Source of the DNA: Peribacillus frigoritolerans
GTDB taxonomy: Bacteria; Bacillota; Bacilli; Bacillales; Bacillaceae
Assembly: GCF_004358755.1 (NCBI RefSeq)
Contig: NZ_SMZY01000001.1
Coordinates: forward strand, 992,001-1,056,000
Direction: 5' to 3'
DNA: 64,000 nucleotides
Each line of letters begins with the position of its first letter. Within the stretch, counting starts at the first letter, position 1. The notes beneath the pieces are model-generated. The model was given only the letters and a program-made list of their open reading frames with translations. It made no database searches and was not told the DNA's origin. The translations under genes and the position numbers were made by a program. Shown piece by piece: positions 1 to 8,996 of this stretch.

Positions 1-1
1 G

Positions 2-430
2 TATGATGAGCATTGGGGCGGGGGGCCAAAAGCTGGTTCAGTTGCTTCCCTTCCGTGGGTGGAAGAAGGCATTAAGCTCTTAATGAAAGATGTTCCCTCA
101 CATAAAATCCTTCTCGCTGTTCCGTTTTATACAAGAGAATGGGTGACAGACTTATCTTCTAACAAATTGAGAAGCATCGACCGCACGATGTCAGAAGTCA
201 ATAAGATCATTTCCTCTAAAGGACTTAAAAAAGTATGGGACCAAAAGGCTTCACAACATTATGTCCAATTTACTGAAAAAGGCGAAAAACATCAACTGTG
301 GATAGAAGACAAGAAATCCATTGAGCTTAGAATGAAAATGATGAAGGAAAATCACTTAGGCGGAGCAGCTGCCTGGTATATAGGCTCAGAAACTTCGGAT
401 ATTTGGGATGTTTATCACTTTAATGAATGA
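2..430 (+). CDS. Glycoside hydrolase family 18 protein, C-terminal part only
   Basis: The reading frame is open from base 2, so the gene starts before the window. The visible residues begin YDEHW followed by a Gly-rich stretch and SVASLPWVE, which is typical of the strand after the catalytic DxxDxDxE motif in GH18 proteins of the YaaH/YdhD spore type. The end (GGAAAWYIGSE..WDVYHF) matches the last TIM-barrel strand of these enzymes. They hydrolyse N-acetylglucosamine linkages, often in spore cortex. The catalytic acid and any LysM or copper-amine-oxidase-like N-terminal domains lie off the window, so activity and localisation cannot be judged. It is followed by a strong terminator. Confidence 0.8.
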   Translation, partial: YDEHWGGGPKAGSVASLPWVEEGIKLLMKDVPSHKILLAVPFYTREWVTDLSSNKLRSIDRTMSEVNKIISSKGLKKVWDQKASQHYVQFTEKGEKHQLWIEDKKSIELRMKMMKENHLGGAAAWYIGSETSDIWDVYHFNE

Positions 431-463
431 TGGATATTAAGATGAAAACATAATACAGAGAAA

Positions 464-502
464 ACGGATACCAAATTGCACAGCGTTTGGTATCCGTTTT
501 TT
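464..502 (+). terminator. Rho-independent terminator of the GH18 gene
   Basis: A perfect 12-bp stem (arms 464-475 and 486-497) with a 10-nt loop is followed by a run of T. It lies 34 bp after the stop codon, between two convergent genes. Confidence 0.85.
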
Positions 503-523
503 GTGAATTTAAAGAACCATTCC

Positions 524-1006
524 TTAGTAATTATTCATTGGAACAATGCAAAAATAAATTTGACTTTCTTTATCAATTTCCGGGGTAACCTCTGGTCCAT
601 AATCTGTTGAAATGGCCATGTCAGCTGAATCAGCGCTTCCAAAATAGGCTTTATAAGCTTTGTCTGAATGAGTTCTTAATTCAAATGAGACATGGGGTGC
701 TTTTTTTCTATCTTTATACTTGACCTGTACCTCAGCATTGGTTTTATACCATGCATATTTTCCATTAGATTCTCTTAAGTGGACAACGCCTGCTGTTTCT
801 CCATCATTCATTTCTCTTTTGAAAAAAACAAACAGTTCCCCGTCTGATTGTATTTCCCCTAAAAGATTGCCTGCTGATAAGTCTTCTTCTTTTAGACCAT
901 TTTTAATGGCTTCTTCTTTCGTAGCAAACCATTTTAAGTGATCTTCATTAGCAGAACATCCAATAAGCAATAGAAAAATTAAAAGAACAAGACATTTCAA
1001 TCTCAA
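524..1006 (-). CDS. Putative lipoprotein of unknown function
   Basis: A short basic start, a run of Leu/Ile/Phe and the lipobox LIGC predict a lipoprotein anchored on the outer face of the membrane after processing by Lgt and LspA. The mature part, about 140 residues, is polar and begins SANEDHLKWFATKEEAI; no family was recognised. The TTG start at 1006 is preferred because AGGAG lies 9 nt upstream. An ATG at 1012 is in frame, but its spacing to the same AGGAG is only 3 nt. It converges on the GH18 gene and is divergent from the MFS gene. Confidence 0.7.
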   Translation of the reverse strand: MRLKCLVLLIFLLLIGCSANEDHLKWFATKEEAIKNGLKEEDLSAGNLLGEIQSDGELFVFFKREMNDGETAGVVHLRESNGKYAWYKTNAEVQVKYKDRKKAPHVSFELRTHSDKAYKAYFGSADSADMAISTDYGPEVTPEIDKESQIYFCIVPMNNY

Positions 1007-1196
1007 CCTCATCTTCTCCTGTGAAAACAATATTTTAATAGATTATTTCTTTCTCAAAGGTCAAAAATCCTTTTAATTGGTATTAACAGCCAGATTAAGA
1101 GTAAAACTTTTTGATTTCATAGCTTCTTTGATTGTGATATTATTTAGTAATCCGAAATAAATTTATATGGTATTCAATTAACTTAGGAGAGATACA

Positions 1197-2402
1197 GTGA
1201 ATCATTTAACGAAAGCACCTCTTTGGACGAAGTCGTTTGTTATGCTTATGCTTGGAAACTTATTTATTTTTATGTCGTTTCAGATGCTGATTCCCACACT
1301 TCCGCCTTATATTAAATCATTGGGAGCAACGGGTCTGGAGATTGGATTAGTGACGGCTTTATTTTCAATAGGAGCTGTTCTCAGCCGTCCGTTTATCGGG
1401 TACATGCTTGAATATAAAGCACGAAAGCCGCTTGTTTTGATTGGAGCTGCGGCGCTTCTTGTGATCACCATTTTTTACCCAATTTCAAATGTGATTCTTA
1501 TTTTCCTGATGTTCAGGTTCATCCATGGTCTTGCCTGGGGTTTTTCAACCACAGTAAACGGGACGGCGGCGGTGGATGTGATACCAAAATCCCGTCTTGG
1601 CGAAGGAATGGGGTATTTTGGTCTTTCTGTAACACTCGGCATGATTATTGCGCCAAGCCTCGGCATCTTTTTATTCGGTGTTACAACGTTTAACAATTTA
1701 ATCTATATTTCCTGTGCTCTTGGAATCATTGCGATTATTCTTTTAGCAGCAGTTCGTTACTATACCCCTGAAACGGTCAGACTGACCAAAAAAGAAGATT
1801 TGAAATTCTCTTATCTTGGTTCGCTCGTTGAAAAAACAAGCTGGTATCCGGCTTTAATTACAATGATTGCAACGTTCGGATATGGTTCTGTTGTGACATT
1901 TATTGTGATTTTCGGTGAAGAGCGGGGCATTGACCAGATTTTCATTTTCTATCTTTTTAATGCGGTCATGGCTTCGATTTCAAGACCAATTGCAGGAAAG
2001 TGGTTTGACGACAGAGGACCTAAGGGACTGATCGTCGTCTGCAGCGCTTTGACCTTTGCAGGTATGTGGGCACTTTCTTTCTCTCACACCAATGCAGGAA
2101 TTGCCATTGCGGGTATCTTATTTGGAATTGGATTTGGTTCCCTGCTTCCGACTCTGCAGTCATGGACACTTTCAAAAACGCCTGATAACCGCAGGGGTGT
2201 GGCAAATGGAATGTTTTTCTCTGCAATTGATTTTGGGATAGGTTTAAGCGGAATTGTTTTCGGCTTGCTGGCTCAATTTCTTGAAACAGCGGTTCTTTTT
2301 CAGATTTCAAGCATTTTTCTGATCGTACCTGTGATTCTTACTCTTTTAGAAGGAAAGGGTAGAAGGATGCAAAAAAAACAGACAGCCGCCTCTACTTATT
2401 AA
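1197..2402 (+). CDS. MFS transporter (drug-exporter type)
   Basis: The 401-residue protein has about 12 hydrophobic segments in two halves and a loop 2-3 of the form SRPFIGYMLEYKARKP, which fits MFS motif A. Families of this size (DHA1, such as B. subtilis YwoG-like proteins) export drugs or metabolites by proton antiport; the substrate cannot be read from sequence. A GTG start at 1197 follows TAGGAGAG with good spacing. The gene is monocistronic: divergent from the lipoprotein gene and closed by a terminator 9 bp after the stop. Confidence 0.85.
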   Translation: MNHLTKAPLWTKSFVMLMLGNLFIFMSFQMLIPTLPPYIKSLGATGLEIGLVTALFSIGAVLSRPFIGYMLEYKARKPLVLIGAAALLVITIFYPISNVILIFLMFRFIHGLAWGFSTTVNGTAAVDVIPKSRLGEGMGYFGLSVTLGMIIAPSLGIFLFGVTTFNNLIYISCALGIIAIILLAAVRYYTPETVRLTKKEDLKFSYLGSLVEKTSWYPALITMIATFGYGSVVTFIVIFGEERGIDQIFIFYLFNAVMASISRPIAGKWFDDRGPKGLIVVCSALTFAGMWALSFSHTNAGIAIAGILFGIGFGSLLPTLQSWTLSKTPDNRRGVANGMFFSAIDFGIGLSGIVFGLLAQFLETAVLFQISSIFLIVPVILTLLEGKGRRMQKKQTAASTY

Positions 2403-2410
2403 ACTAGAAG

Positions 2411-2440
2411 AAAGCACCTGACTCAGTCAGGTGCTTTTTG
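2411..2440 (+). terminator. Terminator of the MFS gene
   Basis: Stem AAAGCACCTGA / TCAGGTGCTTT with a short loop, ending in TTTTT. It lies directly after the MFS stop codon. Confidence 0.85.
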
Positions 2441-2484
2441 ATTTAAGAAAGTAATTAAGAAAATGAAGTTTCATGGCGTTTCCT

Positions 2485-2523
2485 TATTTATCTGCCTGCG
2501 CTAGACGGGCGATTTCCCTATTC
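2485..2523. repeat. Tail fragment of the dispersed palindromic repeat
   Basis: The bases TATCTGCCTGCGCTAGACGG and what follows resemble the tail half of the repeats at 13 kb and 45 kb, but the central stem and head are absent. The fragment ends immediately before the complementary stop codon of the GNAT gene at 2524, the same placement seen for the other copies. Confidence 0.55.
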
Positions 2524-3069
2524 TTAATTCTGGTTCCATTCTTCAGCAAGCATGCCATAAACGGCATGGTCGACAAAATGATCATAGAGCCATTCAGCTT
2601 GTCTGATGGTTCCTTCATGCACAAAGCCAAGCCGTTCAGGAATGCTTCTGCTTTTACTGTTCATTACAGCCGCCCGGATTTCAACTTTGTTCAAGCCGTA
2701 TTCCTCAAAGGCTAGATCGGTCAATGCTCCGGCAACTTTTGTCATGATGCCATTGCCCTGAAACTCTGACCCTAGCCAATAGCCGATATAAGCAGTTTTA
2801 TTCGACCAGTTGATTTGGTTGAAGCCTGCTGTTCCTGCGAGTTCTCCTTTATATAAAATCACTGCATTCAGACTTTTATTTTCTGCATGTGCACGCAGAC
2901 AGCCTTCAATAAAGGATTTTGTATCTTCCTGTTTTGTTGTGAAATCAAGCCATGGAAGCCATTCTCGCAGGTGCTGTCTTGATTGATCAGTGAGGCTGAA
3001 CAGCTTTTCTGCATCGTTTACATCCATTAATTTTAATGAAACTTCCTCATCTATTATATGTACGAACAA
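2524..3069 (-). CDS. GNAT family N-acetyltransferase (RimL/YdaF type)
   Basis: The 181-residue protein has the fold order of the RimJ/RimL acetyltransferases that modify protein N-termini or small molecules. The acetyl-CoA binding strand and loop are seen around YIGYWLGSEFQGNGIMTKV (Q/RxxGxG/A motif), and NSKSRSIPERLGFVHEG matches the typical C-terminal helix that follows the N..S pair. It is closest in my reading to B. subtilis YdaF. TTG start at 3069; GGGGGA lies a short distance upstream. The 3' end abuts a repeat fragment rather than a canonical terminator. Confidence 0.85.
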   Translation of the reverse strand: MFVHIIDEEVSLKLMDVNDAEKLFSLTDQSRQHLREWLPWLDFTTKQEDTKSFIEGCLRAHAENKSLNAVILYKGELAGTAGFNQINWSNKTAYIGYWLGSEFQGNGIMTKVAGALTDLAFEEYGLNKVEIRAAVMNSKSRSIPERLGFVHEGTIRQAEWLYDHFVDHAVYGMLAEEWNQN

Positions 3070-3116
3070 AGTAGATCCCCCAATCTGATTTTCTATTCTT
3101 TTACTATACTATGAAA

Positions 3117-3146
3117 CAAAAAGGCTGCCAATAATAGGCAGCCTTG
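3117..3146 (-). terminator. Terminator of the RND efflux gene
   Basis: Read on the minus strand, AAGGCTGCC and GGCAGCCTT form a stem followed by a T-rich stretch, 5 bp after the stop codon of the large minus-strand gene. Confidence 0.8.
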
Positions 3147-3150
3147 TCCA

Positions 3151-6100
3151 TTATACTTTTCTTCTTTTCGCACGGAGCTTATCAACTACTATATATAAAG
3201 CAGGAACGATCAGCAGCGTCAGAATCGTTGAGAAGAGGACTCCGGATACGATGCTGATTGCAAGCGGCTTAAATAATGGGTCGTTGCTGAATGCTACAGG
3301 CAAAAGAGCCACTAAAGCAGTAAATGCCGTCAGAAGGATAGGACGTATTCTTGCTCTTCCGGCTTCCATTACAGCTTCTGTACGGTCATAGCCCGCTTTG
3401 ATCCGCTGTTCAATAAATTCAAACAGGACGACAGAGTTTCGGACTACAATTCCTGCAAGCGAGACGATGCCCATTGTTGCCATGAAACTGAATGGAGTTT
3501 GTGTCACAAACAGTCCCGCGACAGCTCCGGCTACCGCTAAGTAAACCGTTCCAAGGACAAGCAGCGGCAGGGAAAGGGAATTAAACTGGAACGCAATCGT
3601 AATGTAAATCAGGACGAGTACGACTAGGAAGAGCAGACTGATTTCAATAAAGAACTGAGTCTGATCGTCATTTTCTCCCCCAAGGGTCAGGCTGTAGCCT
3701 TCATCTGTATATCGATCTTTAAACTCATCCACAATCGCAGCAACGTCTTCTTTAAACGTTTCCGATTCACCCGGATATGCTTTAAGTGTAATGGTCCGTT
3801 CGCCATCTTCACGGGGAATCGTTTGATATTGTTCAATTGTATCTGTATCCACAAAGTCGCTGAGCGGCGCTGTTTGCGGAACAGGACCTTCCGTTTGAAG
3901 AGGAACCTCGATTTCATCAAGCTGTATACCTTCCTGATGAATTTCTGTATCCTGCTTAATCACTAAATCAATGTTTTCATTATCGGACTTGAAGGTGCCC
4001 ATAGGGAGGCCTTCTGTTACTAAACGTATTTGATCACTGATGAATGTTGGATCTAAACCATTTTCAGTTAAAGCATCACGGTCAAGATTATATTGGATTG
4101 ATGACAGGGGTGCTTTTACATTATCAATAATCAAGCCGTTGTCAGCTTCCTGAATTTCACCTGCAAGCTCATTTTTAATATCATTCAGCTTGTTAAAATC
4201 CTCACCGCTTACTTTCACAGTTACAGGTGCGCCTGTCGGAGGACCCTGTACGATTGTGGTTAAGAAAATTTCTGCATCAGGATATTTTTCCCTGAGTCCG
4301 TCTGTGTTTTCTTCTATATATTGATCAGCTGTCACGGCTTCATTATCAATACGTGCAACAATTTGACCTGTGTTTGGACCTGCATTTTCAACCGTTTCAC
4401 TAAAGAGGCCAGGTACGCCGGTACCGGCAAAAATCGCTGTTTCTTCGGTTTCTTTAATCTCAAGCAAATCTTTTTCCAGCTCTTCTAAAACACTGTTAGT
4501 TTCTTCGAGCGTATAGTCTGTGGGCATTGTGACAGTAACCGTTACTTCTTTTTTATTGGCTGATGGGAAAAACTCAAACGGAACGTAGAACGCCAGCAAA
4601 AAGATCAAAGATGTGGCGACAATTCCTCCCACGCCTATTATGACTGGACGCTTTACAATTTTCGCTAGGAGAGTATCCGCGTAAAAGTCGGACAGTTTTT
4701 TAAGCGGCTTTCCTAAAAAGCCCGGCTCTTTCTCACTTGAGCGTATGCTTTTCTTATTTACAGCATATTGATAAACCGGAACAAGTGTCAGAGAGATGAT
4801 CATAGATGCCACAACCGTTAAGATAAGAACGGACGGAAGGGACCGGATAAAGGAACCATTCGAGCCTGACAGCAAGGTAAGCGGCAAGAAGGCAAAAACG
4901 ACGGCTAGCGTTGACGTGACAATCGATCCCCACACTTCTTTCACGCCATCTCTAGTTGCCTGCAGGGCATTTCCGTTTTTCTGAAGCTTATATTGCCGCA
5001 GTATATTATCATTGACAACAATGGCATCATCTACCAATATCCCTAGTGCGATAATTAGACCAATCACTGAAATTTGGTTCAAATCAACATCAAGAAAGGG
5101 AAGCGGTATTGTCCCCAAGGTAATGGATAAAGGGATGGCGAGAGAAACGATAAACGCTCCGCTTAATGTTAATCCAAGAGTTGTAATCAAAATAACGGCA
5201 AGAACCGCAATAACTGCCTCTTTGATCAAATCATCAAAAATTGTATCAACATCTGCTTTTTGCGAGTAATACGTTTCGAGCTCTACTCCTTCAGGCAAAT
5301 TCAGTTCATTCTTGATTTCTTCGTCTACTTTAGTAAAAGCAGCAGGAATATCAAGTCCTGAGTCAATCGTGACTGTAAACGAGTAGGCAGGTTTACCGTT
5401 GTAAGAAACAATATCTGCCTGGTCTTTTTCCTCAAAAGCAAGTTCCGCGAGATCGCCGACCTGTATTAGTTCTTTCGTAATCGGAGATTGAACGGCAAGC
5501 TCCTTAATTTGTTCGATATCTTTGTACTGATTCAGCGAAAGGCGGACATTTTCTCCGTCTTGTTTTGTTTCACCGAGTGGCGTTGTTTTATACTCATTAT
5601 TGATAGCCTCAATAATCGCTGATACGTTCAGTCCGTTTTCAGCTAACTCATCACTGTCAAGCTTTAAGAGGGCTTCTTTTTCTTTAAAGCCCTTAATCGT
5701 CACGCCTGATACACCGTCAAGACCCTGAACCTTTTCTCTTAATTTGAGAATTTCCTCTTGACTCTCTTTTAATGATTCCGAACTATCTGCAGTAAACATA
5801 TAGGAACCGACCGGCAGTCCTGTGGCAGCCTTTTTCACTTCAGGATCAAACGCATCCTCTGGAAGTTTTGAGACATTGTCTGAGACTTTTTGTTTAATCT
5901 CACCTGATATTTTTTCAAAATCCCCGCTGTCATCCACTTCAATGATGACATTTGAAAATTCTTGTGCGGAAACGGAGTTTATGCTTTCAATGCCTTCTAA
6001 ATTTTTGAGAGCGTCTTCTAAAACTTCCGTCACATCACTTTCAACAGCCTCGGCATCCGCACCCGGATAAACAGTTGAAATGGATAAAATATTGGCGGAA

Positions 6101-6213
6101 AACTCCGGCAATTCACATTTTGGAAGCTGATAAAATAAATATCCTCCAACTAATATAATGACGAAAAATAAAATAATGATTAATTTTCCCCGTTTGAGAA
6201 AGCTTTCGAACAT
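3151..6213 (-). CDS. swrC: RND superfamily efflux transporter (SwrC/YerP type)
   Basis: The 1020-residue product has the AcrB-like plan: one N-terminal membrane segment (IIILFFVIILVGGYLFYQL), a large extracytoplasmic loop, a block of six segments, a second large loop and a final block of six. The acidic/charged stretch in TM4 (GILVDDAIVVNDN) fits the RND proton relay. B. subtilis SwrC (about 1065 aa) exports surfactin and confers resistance to antimicrobial compounds. The ATG at 6213 is chosen because AGGAGG precedes it by 9 nt; an in-frame extension upstream has no ribosome-binding site. There is no adjacent periplasmic adaptor, as is usual in Firmicutes. It is divergent from the LTA-synthase-like gene. 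Confidence 0.88.
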   Translation of the reverse strand: MFESFLKRGKLIIILFFVIILVGGYLFYQLPKCELPEFSANILSISTVYPGADAEAVESDVTEVLEDALKNLEGIESINSVSAQEFSNVIIEVDDSGDFEKISGEIKQKVSDNVSKLPEDAFDPEVKKAATGLPVGSYMFTADSSESLKESQEEILKLREKVQGLDGVSGVTIKGFKEKEALLKLDSDELAENGLNVSAIIEAINNEYKTTPLGETKQDGENVRLSLNQYKDIEQIKELAVQSPITKELIQVGDLAELAFEEKDQADIVSYNGKPAYSFTVTIDSGLDIPAAFTKVDEEIKNELNLPEGVELETYYSQKADVDTIFDDLIKEAVIAVLAVILITTLGLTLSGAFIVSLAIPLSITLGTIPLPFLDVDLNQISVIGLIIALGILVDDAIVVNDNILRQYKLQKNGNALQATRDGVKEVWGSIVTSTLAVVFAFLPLTLLSGSNGSFIRSLPSVLILTVVASMIISLTLVPVYQYAVNKKSIRSSEKEPGFLGKPLKKLSDFYADTLLAKIVKRPVIIGVGGIVATSLIFLLAFYVPFEFFPSANKKEVTVTVTMPTDYTLEETNSVLEELEKDLLEIKETEETAIFAGTGVPGLFSETVENAGPNTGQIVARIDNEAVTADQYIEENTDGLREKYPDAEIFLTTIVQGPPTGAPVTVKVSGEDFNKLNDIKNELAGEIQEADNGLIIDNVKAPLSSIQYNLDRDALTENGLDPTFISDQIRLVTEGLPMGTFKSDNENIDLVIKQDTEIHQEGIQLDEIEVPLQTEGPVPQTAPLSDFVDTDTIEQYQTIPREDGERTITLKAYPGESETFKEDVAAIVDEFKDRYTDEGYSLTLGGENDDQTQFFIEISLLFLVVLVLIYITIAFQFNSLSLPLLVLGTVYLAVAGAVAGLFVTQTPFSFMATMGIVSLAGIVVRNSVVLFEFIEQRIKAGYDRTEAVMEAGRARIRPILLTAFTALVALLPVAFSNDPLFKPLAISIVSGVLFSTILTLLIVPALYIVVDKLRAKRRKV

Positions 6214-6349
6214 AAATGGTGTCCTCCTTATTCTTTGGTCAAATTTGACTAAGAAAACTATATCATAAAATTTATTCAATTTTCATTCCTAAATGTGTTA
6301 AAGTTTTGTGAAGTTTTTGTATAAGAATAAATCTTTATTTGGTTTAGGG

Positions 6350-6367
6350 GTTTACGCCTATGTAAAC
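6350..6367. promoter_or_regulatory. Perfect dyad GTTTAC-N6-GTAAAC
   Basis: An 18-bp perfect inverted repeat (6-bp arms, 6-bp spacer) sits 137 bp upstream of the swrC start and 146 bp upstream of the LTA-synthase-like start. Its position suits an operator, but no regulator gene is adjacent and I cannot name the protein. Confidence 0.45.
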
Positions 6368-6381
6368 AATAGATTTCACAT

Positions 6382-6420
6382 ACTTTAACTATTTGTAAAG
6401 GAATGTTAAGTTTTTGTTAA
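6382..6420 (+). promoter_or_regulatory. WalR/PhoP-type direct-repeat box
   Basis: TTGTAA (6393), TGTTAA (6404) and TGTTAA (6415) recur with an exact 11-bp period, and ACTTTA at 6382 is a degenerate fourth unit. On the plus strand the last two match the WalR consensus TGTWAH-N5-TGTWAH. On the minus strand they read TTAACA-N5-TTAACA, the PhoP box. Both response regulators control wall-polymer genes in B. subtilis. The box lies about 95 bp upstream of the LTA-synthase-like gene and 170 bp upstream of swrC. Confidence 0.6.
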
Positions 6421-6512
6421 ATATATCTTTATAAAGCTACCTTGCTTTGATATGATTAACTGAATATAAAGATCTATTTTTCTATTAATCTACGAAAAGG
6501 TGTGAATATAGA

Positions 6513-8369
6513 TTGTCATCGATAAACAGAAAGAATATGGTGCTTTTTCTTGTGAGCATAGGGGTTGTTACGATCTTTTGGATGTTCAAAACCCTGTACT
6601 TTGTAAACGAACTGGAATTATCACCCCATAAGAAATATATCCTGCTTGCCTCTGCCGGTTTTGCATTATGTTTAACGAGCCTCTTAGTAACTGGAAGATC
6701 GAAATTTAAATTCATCACCGCTTTCATCATCTATTTCATTCTATCTTTTCTGCTATATGCAGACGCTGTGTATGAACGGTATTATGATGCCATTTTAAAC
6801 GTGAAGCTGCTTGGACAGGCTGATCAGTTAGGCCATGTGAAAGATTCGATAATATCCCTTGTCTATCCGGCCGATTATTATTACTGGATTGATGTCGTGC
6901 TCTTTGCTGTTTTATTAATCTTCTATTATGTGATCAAACAGGATGAACCACGTAAAGCTTTCAGCAGAATTGCTTTTGCCGCTGGGGCTGCAGCACTATT
7001 ATTCACGTCATTTTATCCTTTGAAAGACACTTTTTCCGATCAATATAAGGTTTCCCTGACAGGCATTCTGCCAGCGCACATTTACGATTTAAAACAAAAT
7101 ATGCTGAAACAGGCTTTTGCCAGGGAAACCTTCATGAATGACAAAAAACAAGTAAAAGAACTGCAGGCTTACTTTAATGAAAATCAGGAACTGCAGAAAG
7201 AGTCACCTTATTACGGTAAATTCAAAGGGAAAAACGTTGTCGTTGTTCAAGCGGAATCTTTAAACACGTTTCCGATTGGAATGAAAGTGAACGGGGAAGA
7301 GGTTACGCCAAATCTGAATAAATTGATTGGAGAAAGTCATTATTATCCGAACGCATATCTGCAAATAGGCCGCGGAAACACGTCTGATGCTGAATTTGTT
7401 TCCAATAATTCTTTGTATCCGATGGCGCCTAAAGGTGTATATAATGCTTATCCTTTTAATGAATACATGTCACTCGCAAATGTTTTAAAGCGTGAAGGCT
7501 ATTCAACAAGTGCGACACATGGCAATGATCCCGATTTCTGGAATCGTCATCAAGCATATCCGGAACAGGGATATCAAACGTTTTATCATAAGAATCATCC
7601 GAAAATTAAAGCCGATGAACTGATTGGGCTTGGTATTTCAGATGAAAGCATTTTTCATCAAATGGCTGAGATATACACAGAAGAGAAAAAGCCTTTCTAT
7701 AACTTCATTGTCTCGCTGACAAACCATCGTCCGTTTGTTATGCCGAAAGATTATCAATATTTAAATCTTCCAAAAAGATTTGAAGGTACAAATACAGGTC
7801 ATTATTTGCAGGCTGTAAAATACTTCGATGAGACAATCGGTCTATTTATCGAAGATTTGAAAGAAAAAAACCTGTGGGATGATACAATCTTTGTTGTGTA
7901 TGGCGATCACTATGGACCGCTCCCAATGGATAAAGAGGAAATCAACAAGCTGCTTGGTGTTGATTTTAATGAAAAAGAACAATTCAACATCCCGCTGATC
8001 ATTCATCACCCCGAGCAGACAGAGGGAATCGTCAATGAAGTTACTGCGAGTCAGATGGATATCTTTCCAACGATTACATCATTGCTTGGAATCGATCAGA
8101 AGCTGATTCAGTTTGGGAAACCGCTTGATGCTGAACATGAAGGCTTTGCAGGCTTTGCATATGAGACGACCCGCTATTCTTTCTACTCGGATGACTATGA
8201 TTACATCGCTTCACATGATGGGGTCTTTTCATCTGGTAAATGCATTGATAATCAAACTCAAAAAGAAACAGACATTGAGGCATGCAGAGAGAGCTACAAC
8301 AAGTTGTATAAAGACATCGGATTATCAACGATGTTTTTAGAAAATGATTTAATTCACAAGCTATATTAA
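6513..8369 (+). CDS. LTA synthase family protein (YvgJ/YqgS-like)
   Basis: The 618-residue protein has about five N-terminal membrane segments followed by an extracellular alkaline-phosphatase-like domain. Metal and catalytic residues of LtaS are present: Glu in VVVVQAESLN, the nucleophilic Thr in GRGNTSDAEF, and the Asp/His of VYGDHYGP. Members polymerise glycerol phosphate from phosphatidylglycerol; some, such as YvgJ (about 617 aa), only prime the chain by adding the first unit. The length and the GRGNTS variant favour the YvgJ or YqgS branch over the main LtaS, which is encoded at 50 kb. TTG start at 6513 behind AAAAGGTG. A WalR/PhoP-like box lies upstream. Confidence 0.82.
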   Translation: MSSINRKNMVLFLVSIGVVTIFWMFKTLYFVNELELSPHKKYILLASAGFALCLTSLLVTGRSKFKFITAFIIYFILSFLLYADAVYERYYDAILNVKLLGQADQLGHVKDSIISLVYPADYYYWIDVVLFAVLLIFYYVIKQDEPRKAFSRIAFAAGAAALLFTSFYPLKDTFSDQYKVSLTGILPAHIYDLKQNMLKQAFARETFMNDKKQVKELQAYFNENQELQKESPYYGKFKGKNVVVVQAESLNTFPIGMKVNGEEVTPNLNKLIGESHYYPNAYLQIGRGNTSDAEFVSNNSLYPMAPKGVYNAYPFNEYMSLANVLKREGYSTSATHGNDPDFWNRHQAYPEQGYQTFYHKNHPKIKADELIGLGISDESIFHQMAEIYTEEKKPFYNFIVSLTNHRPFVMPKDYQYLNLPKRFEGTNTGHYLQAVKYFDETIGLFIEDLKEKNLWDDTIFVVYGDHYGPLPMDKEEINKLLGVDFNEKEQFNIPLIIHHPEQTEGIVNEVTASQMDIFPTITSLLGIDQKLIQFGKPLDAEHEGFAGFAYETTRYSFYSDDYDYIASHDGVFSSGKCIDNQTQKETDIEACRESYNKLYKDIGLSTMFLENDLIHKLY

Positions 8370-8380
8370 CCTTTTGAATC

Positions 8381-8417
8381 AGCTGCTTTATTCTAACGAA
8401 TAGAGCGGCTTTTTTTC
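8381..8417 (+). terminator. Terminator of the LTA-synthase-like gene
   Basis: AGCTGCTTTATTC and GAATAGAGCGGCT form a stem containing G-T pairs, followed by seven T. Confidence 0.75.
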
Positions 8418-8485
8418 TTGTAGAGGAATGGGAATTAGCCGATAATTAATGAAAAGTGGTAAATCGCTGGGGAGGAGTTTGACGC

Positions 8486-8956
8486 TTGAATCCATATGTT
8501 GAAAATGCCTTGCACCAAATTGAAGTGGCCATTGAAACGATTATTAAAATCATGGATACGCTGGAAGATAGTGATCTGATGAAAAGGCCGACAGCTGACA
8601 AGCATTCAATCGGAGAACTGCTCGAACACATCGCAATGATCTGTCAAGCAGATCTGCTCATATCTGAAGGAGCAAGCGGGGAAGAGATGACTGCTTTTTA
8701 TTCTGCATCTGCATTAAAGAATCTTCAAGATTTAAAAGGCGGGCTAATTAAGAATTACGGTATTTTAGCAGAGCGGTTCAGTCAATTTAAGGAATCTGAC
8801 CTTCACCGCGAAATGACTTCCTATTGGGGAACAGTCTATACCCGGTTTGAATGGCTGCTGGAAATTACAGCTCATCTGTATCATCACCGCGGTCAGCTGC
8901 ACGCGATGCTCGTGCATTGTTATGACAAAGATCCTGGGGTGATGATGTTTGAGTAG
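8486..8956 (+). CDS. DinB family four-helix protein
   Basis: The 156-residue helical protein shows the three His of DinB/YfiT-type metal sites: one in LLEHIAMI and two in TAHLYHHRGQLHAML. In this superfamily they coordinate a divalent metal, and many members are thiol-dependent transferases, for example for bacillithiol; the substrate here is unknown. TTG start at 8486 follows GGGGAGGAG. The end overlaps the upstream in-frame extension of the next gene, but the preferred start of that gene leaves a 40-bp gap, so the two are probably co-transcribed. Confidence 0.8.
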   Translation: MNPYVENALHQIEVAIETIIKIMDTLEDSDLMKRPTADKHSIGELLEHIAMICQADLLISEGASGEEMTAFYSASALKNLQDLKGGLIKNYGILAERFSQFKESDLHREMTSYWGTVYTRFEWLLEITAHLYHHRGQLHAMLVHCYDKDPGVMMFE

Positions 8957-8996
8957 GGAGCCCAGCATTCAAAAAAAGAATAGGAGCCCTAAATAT

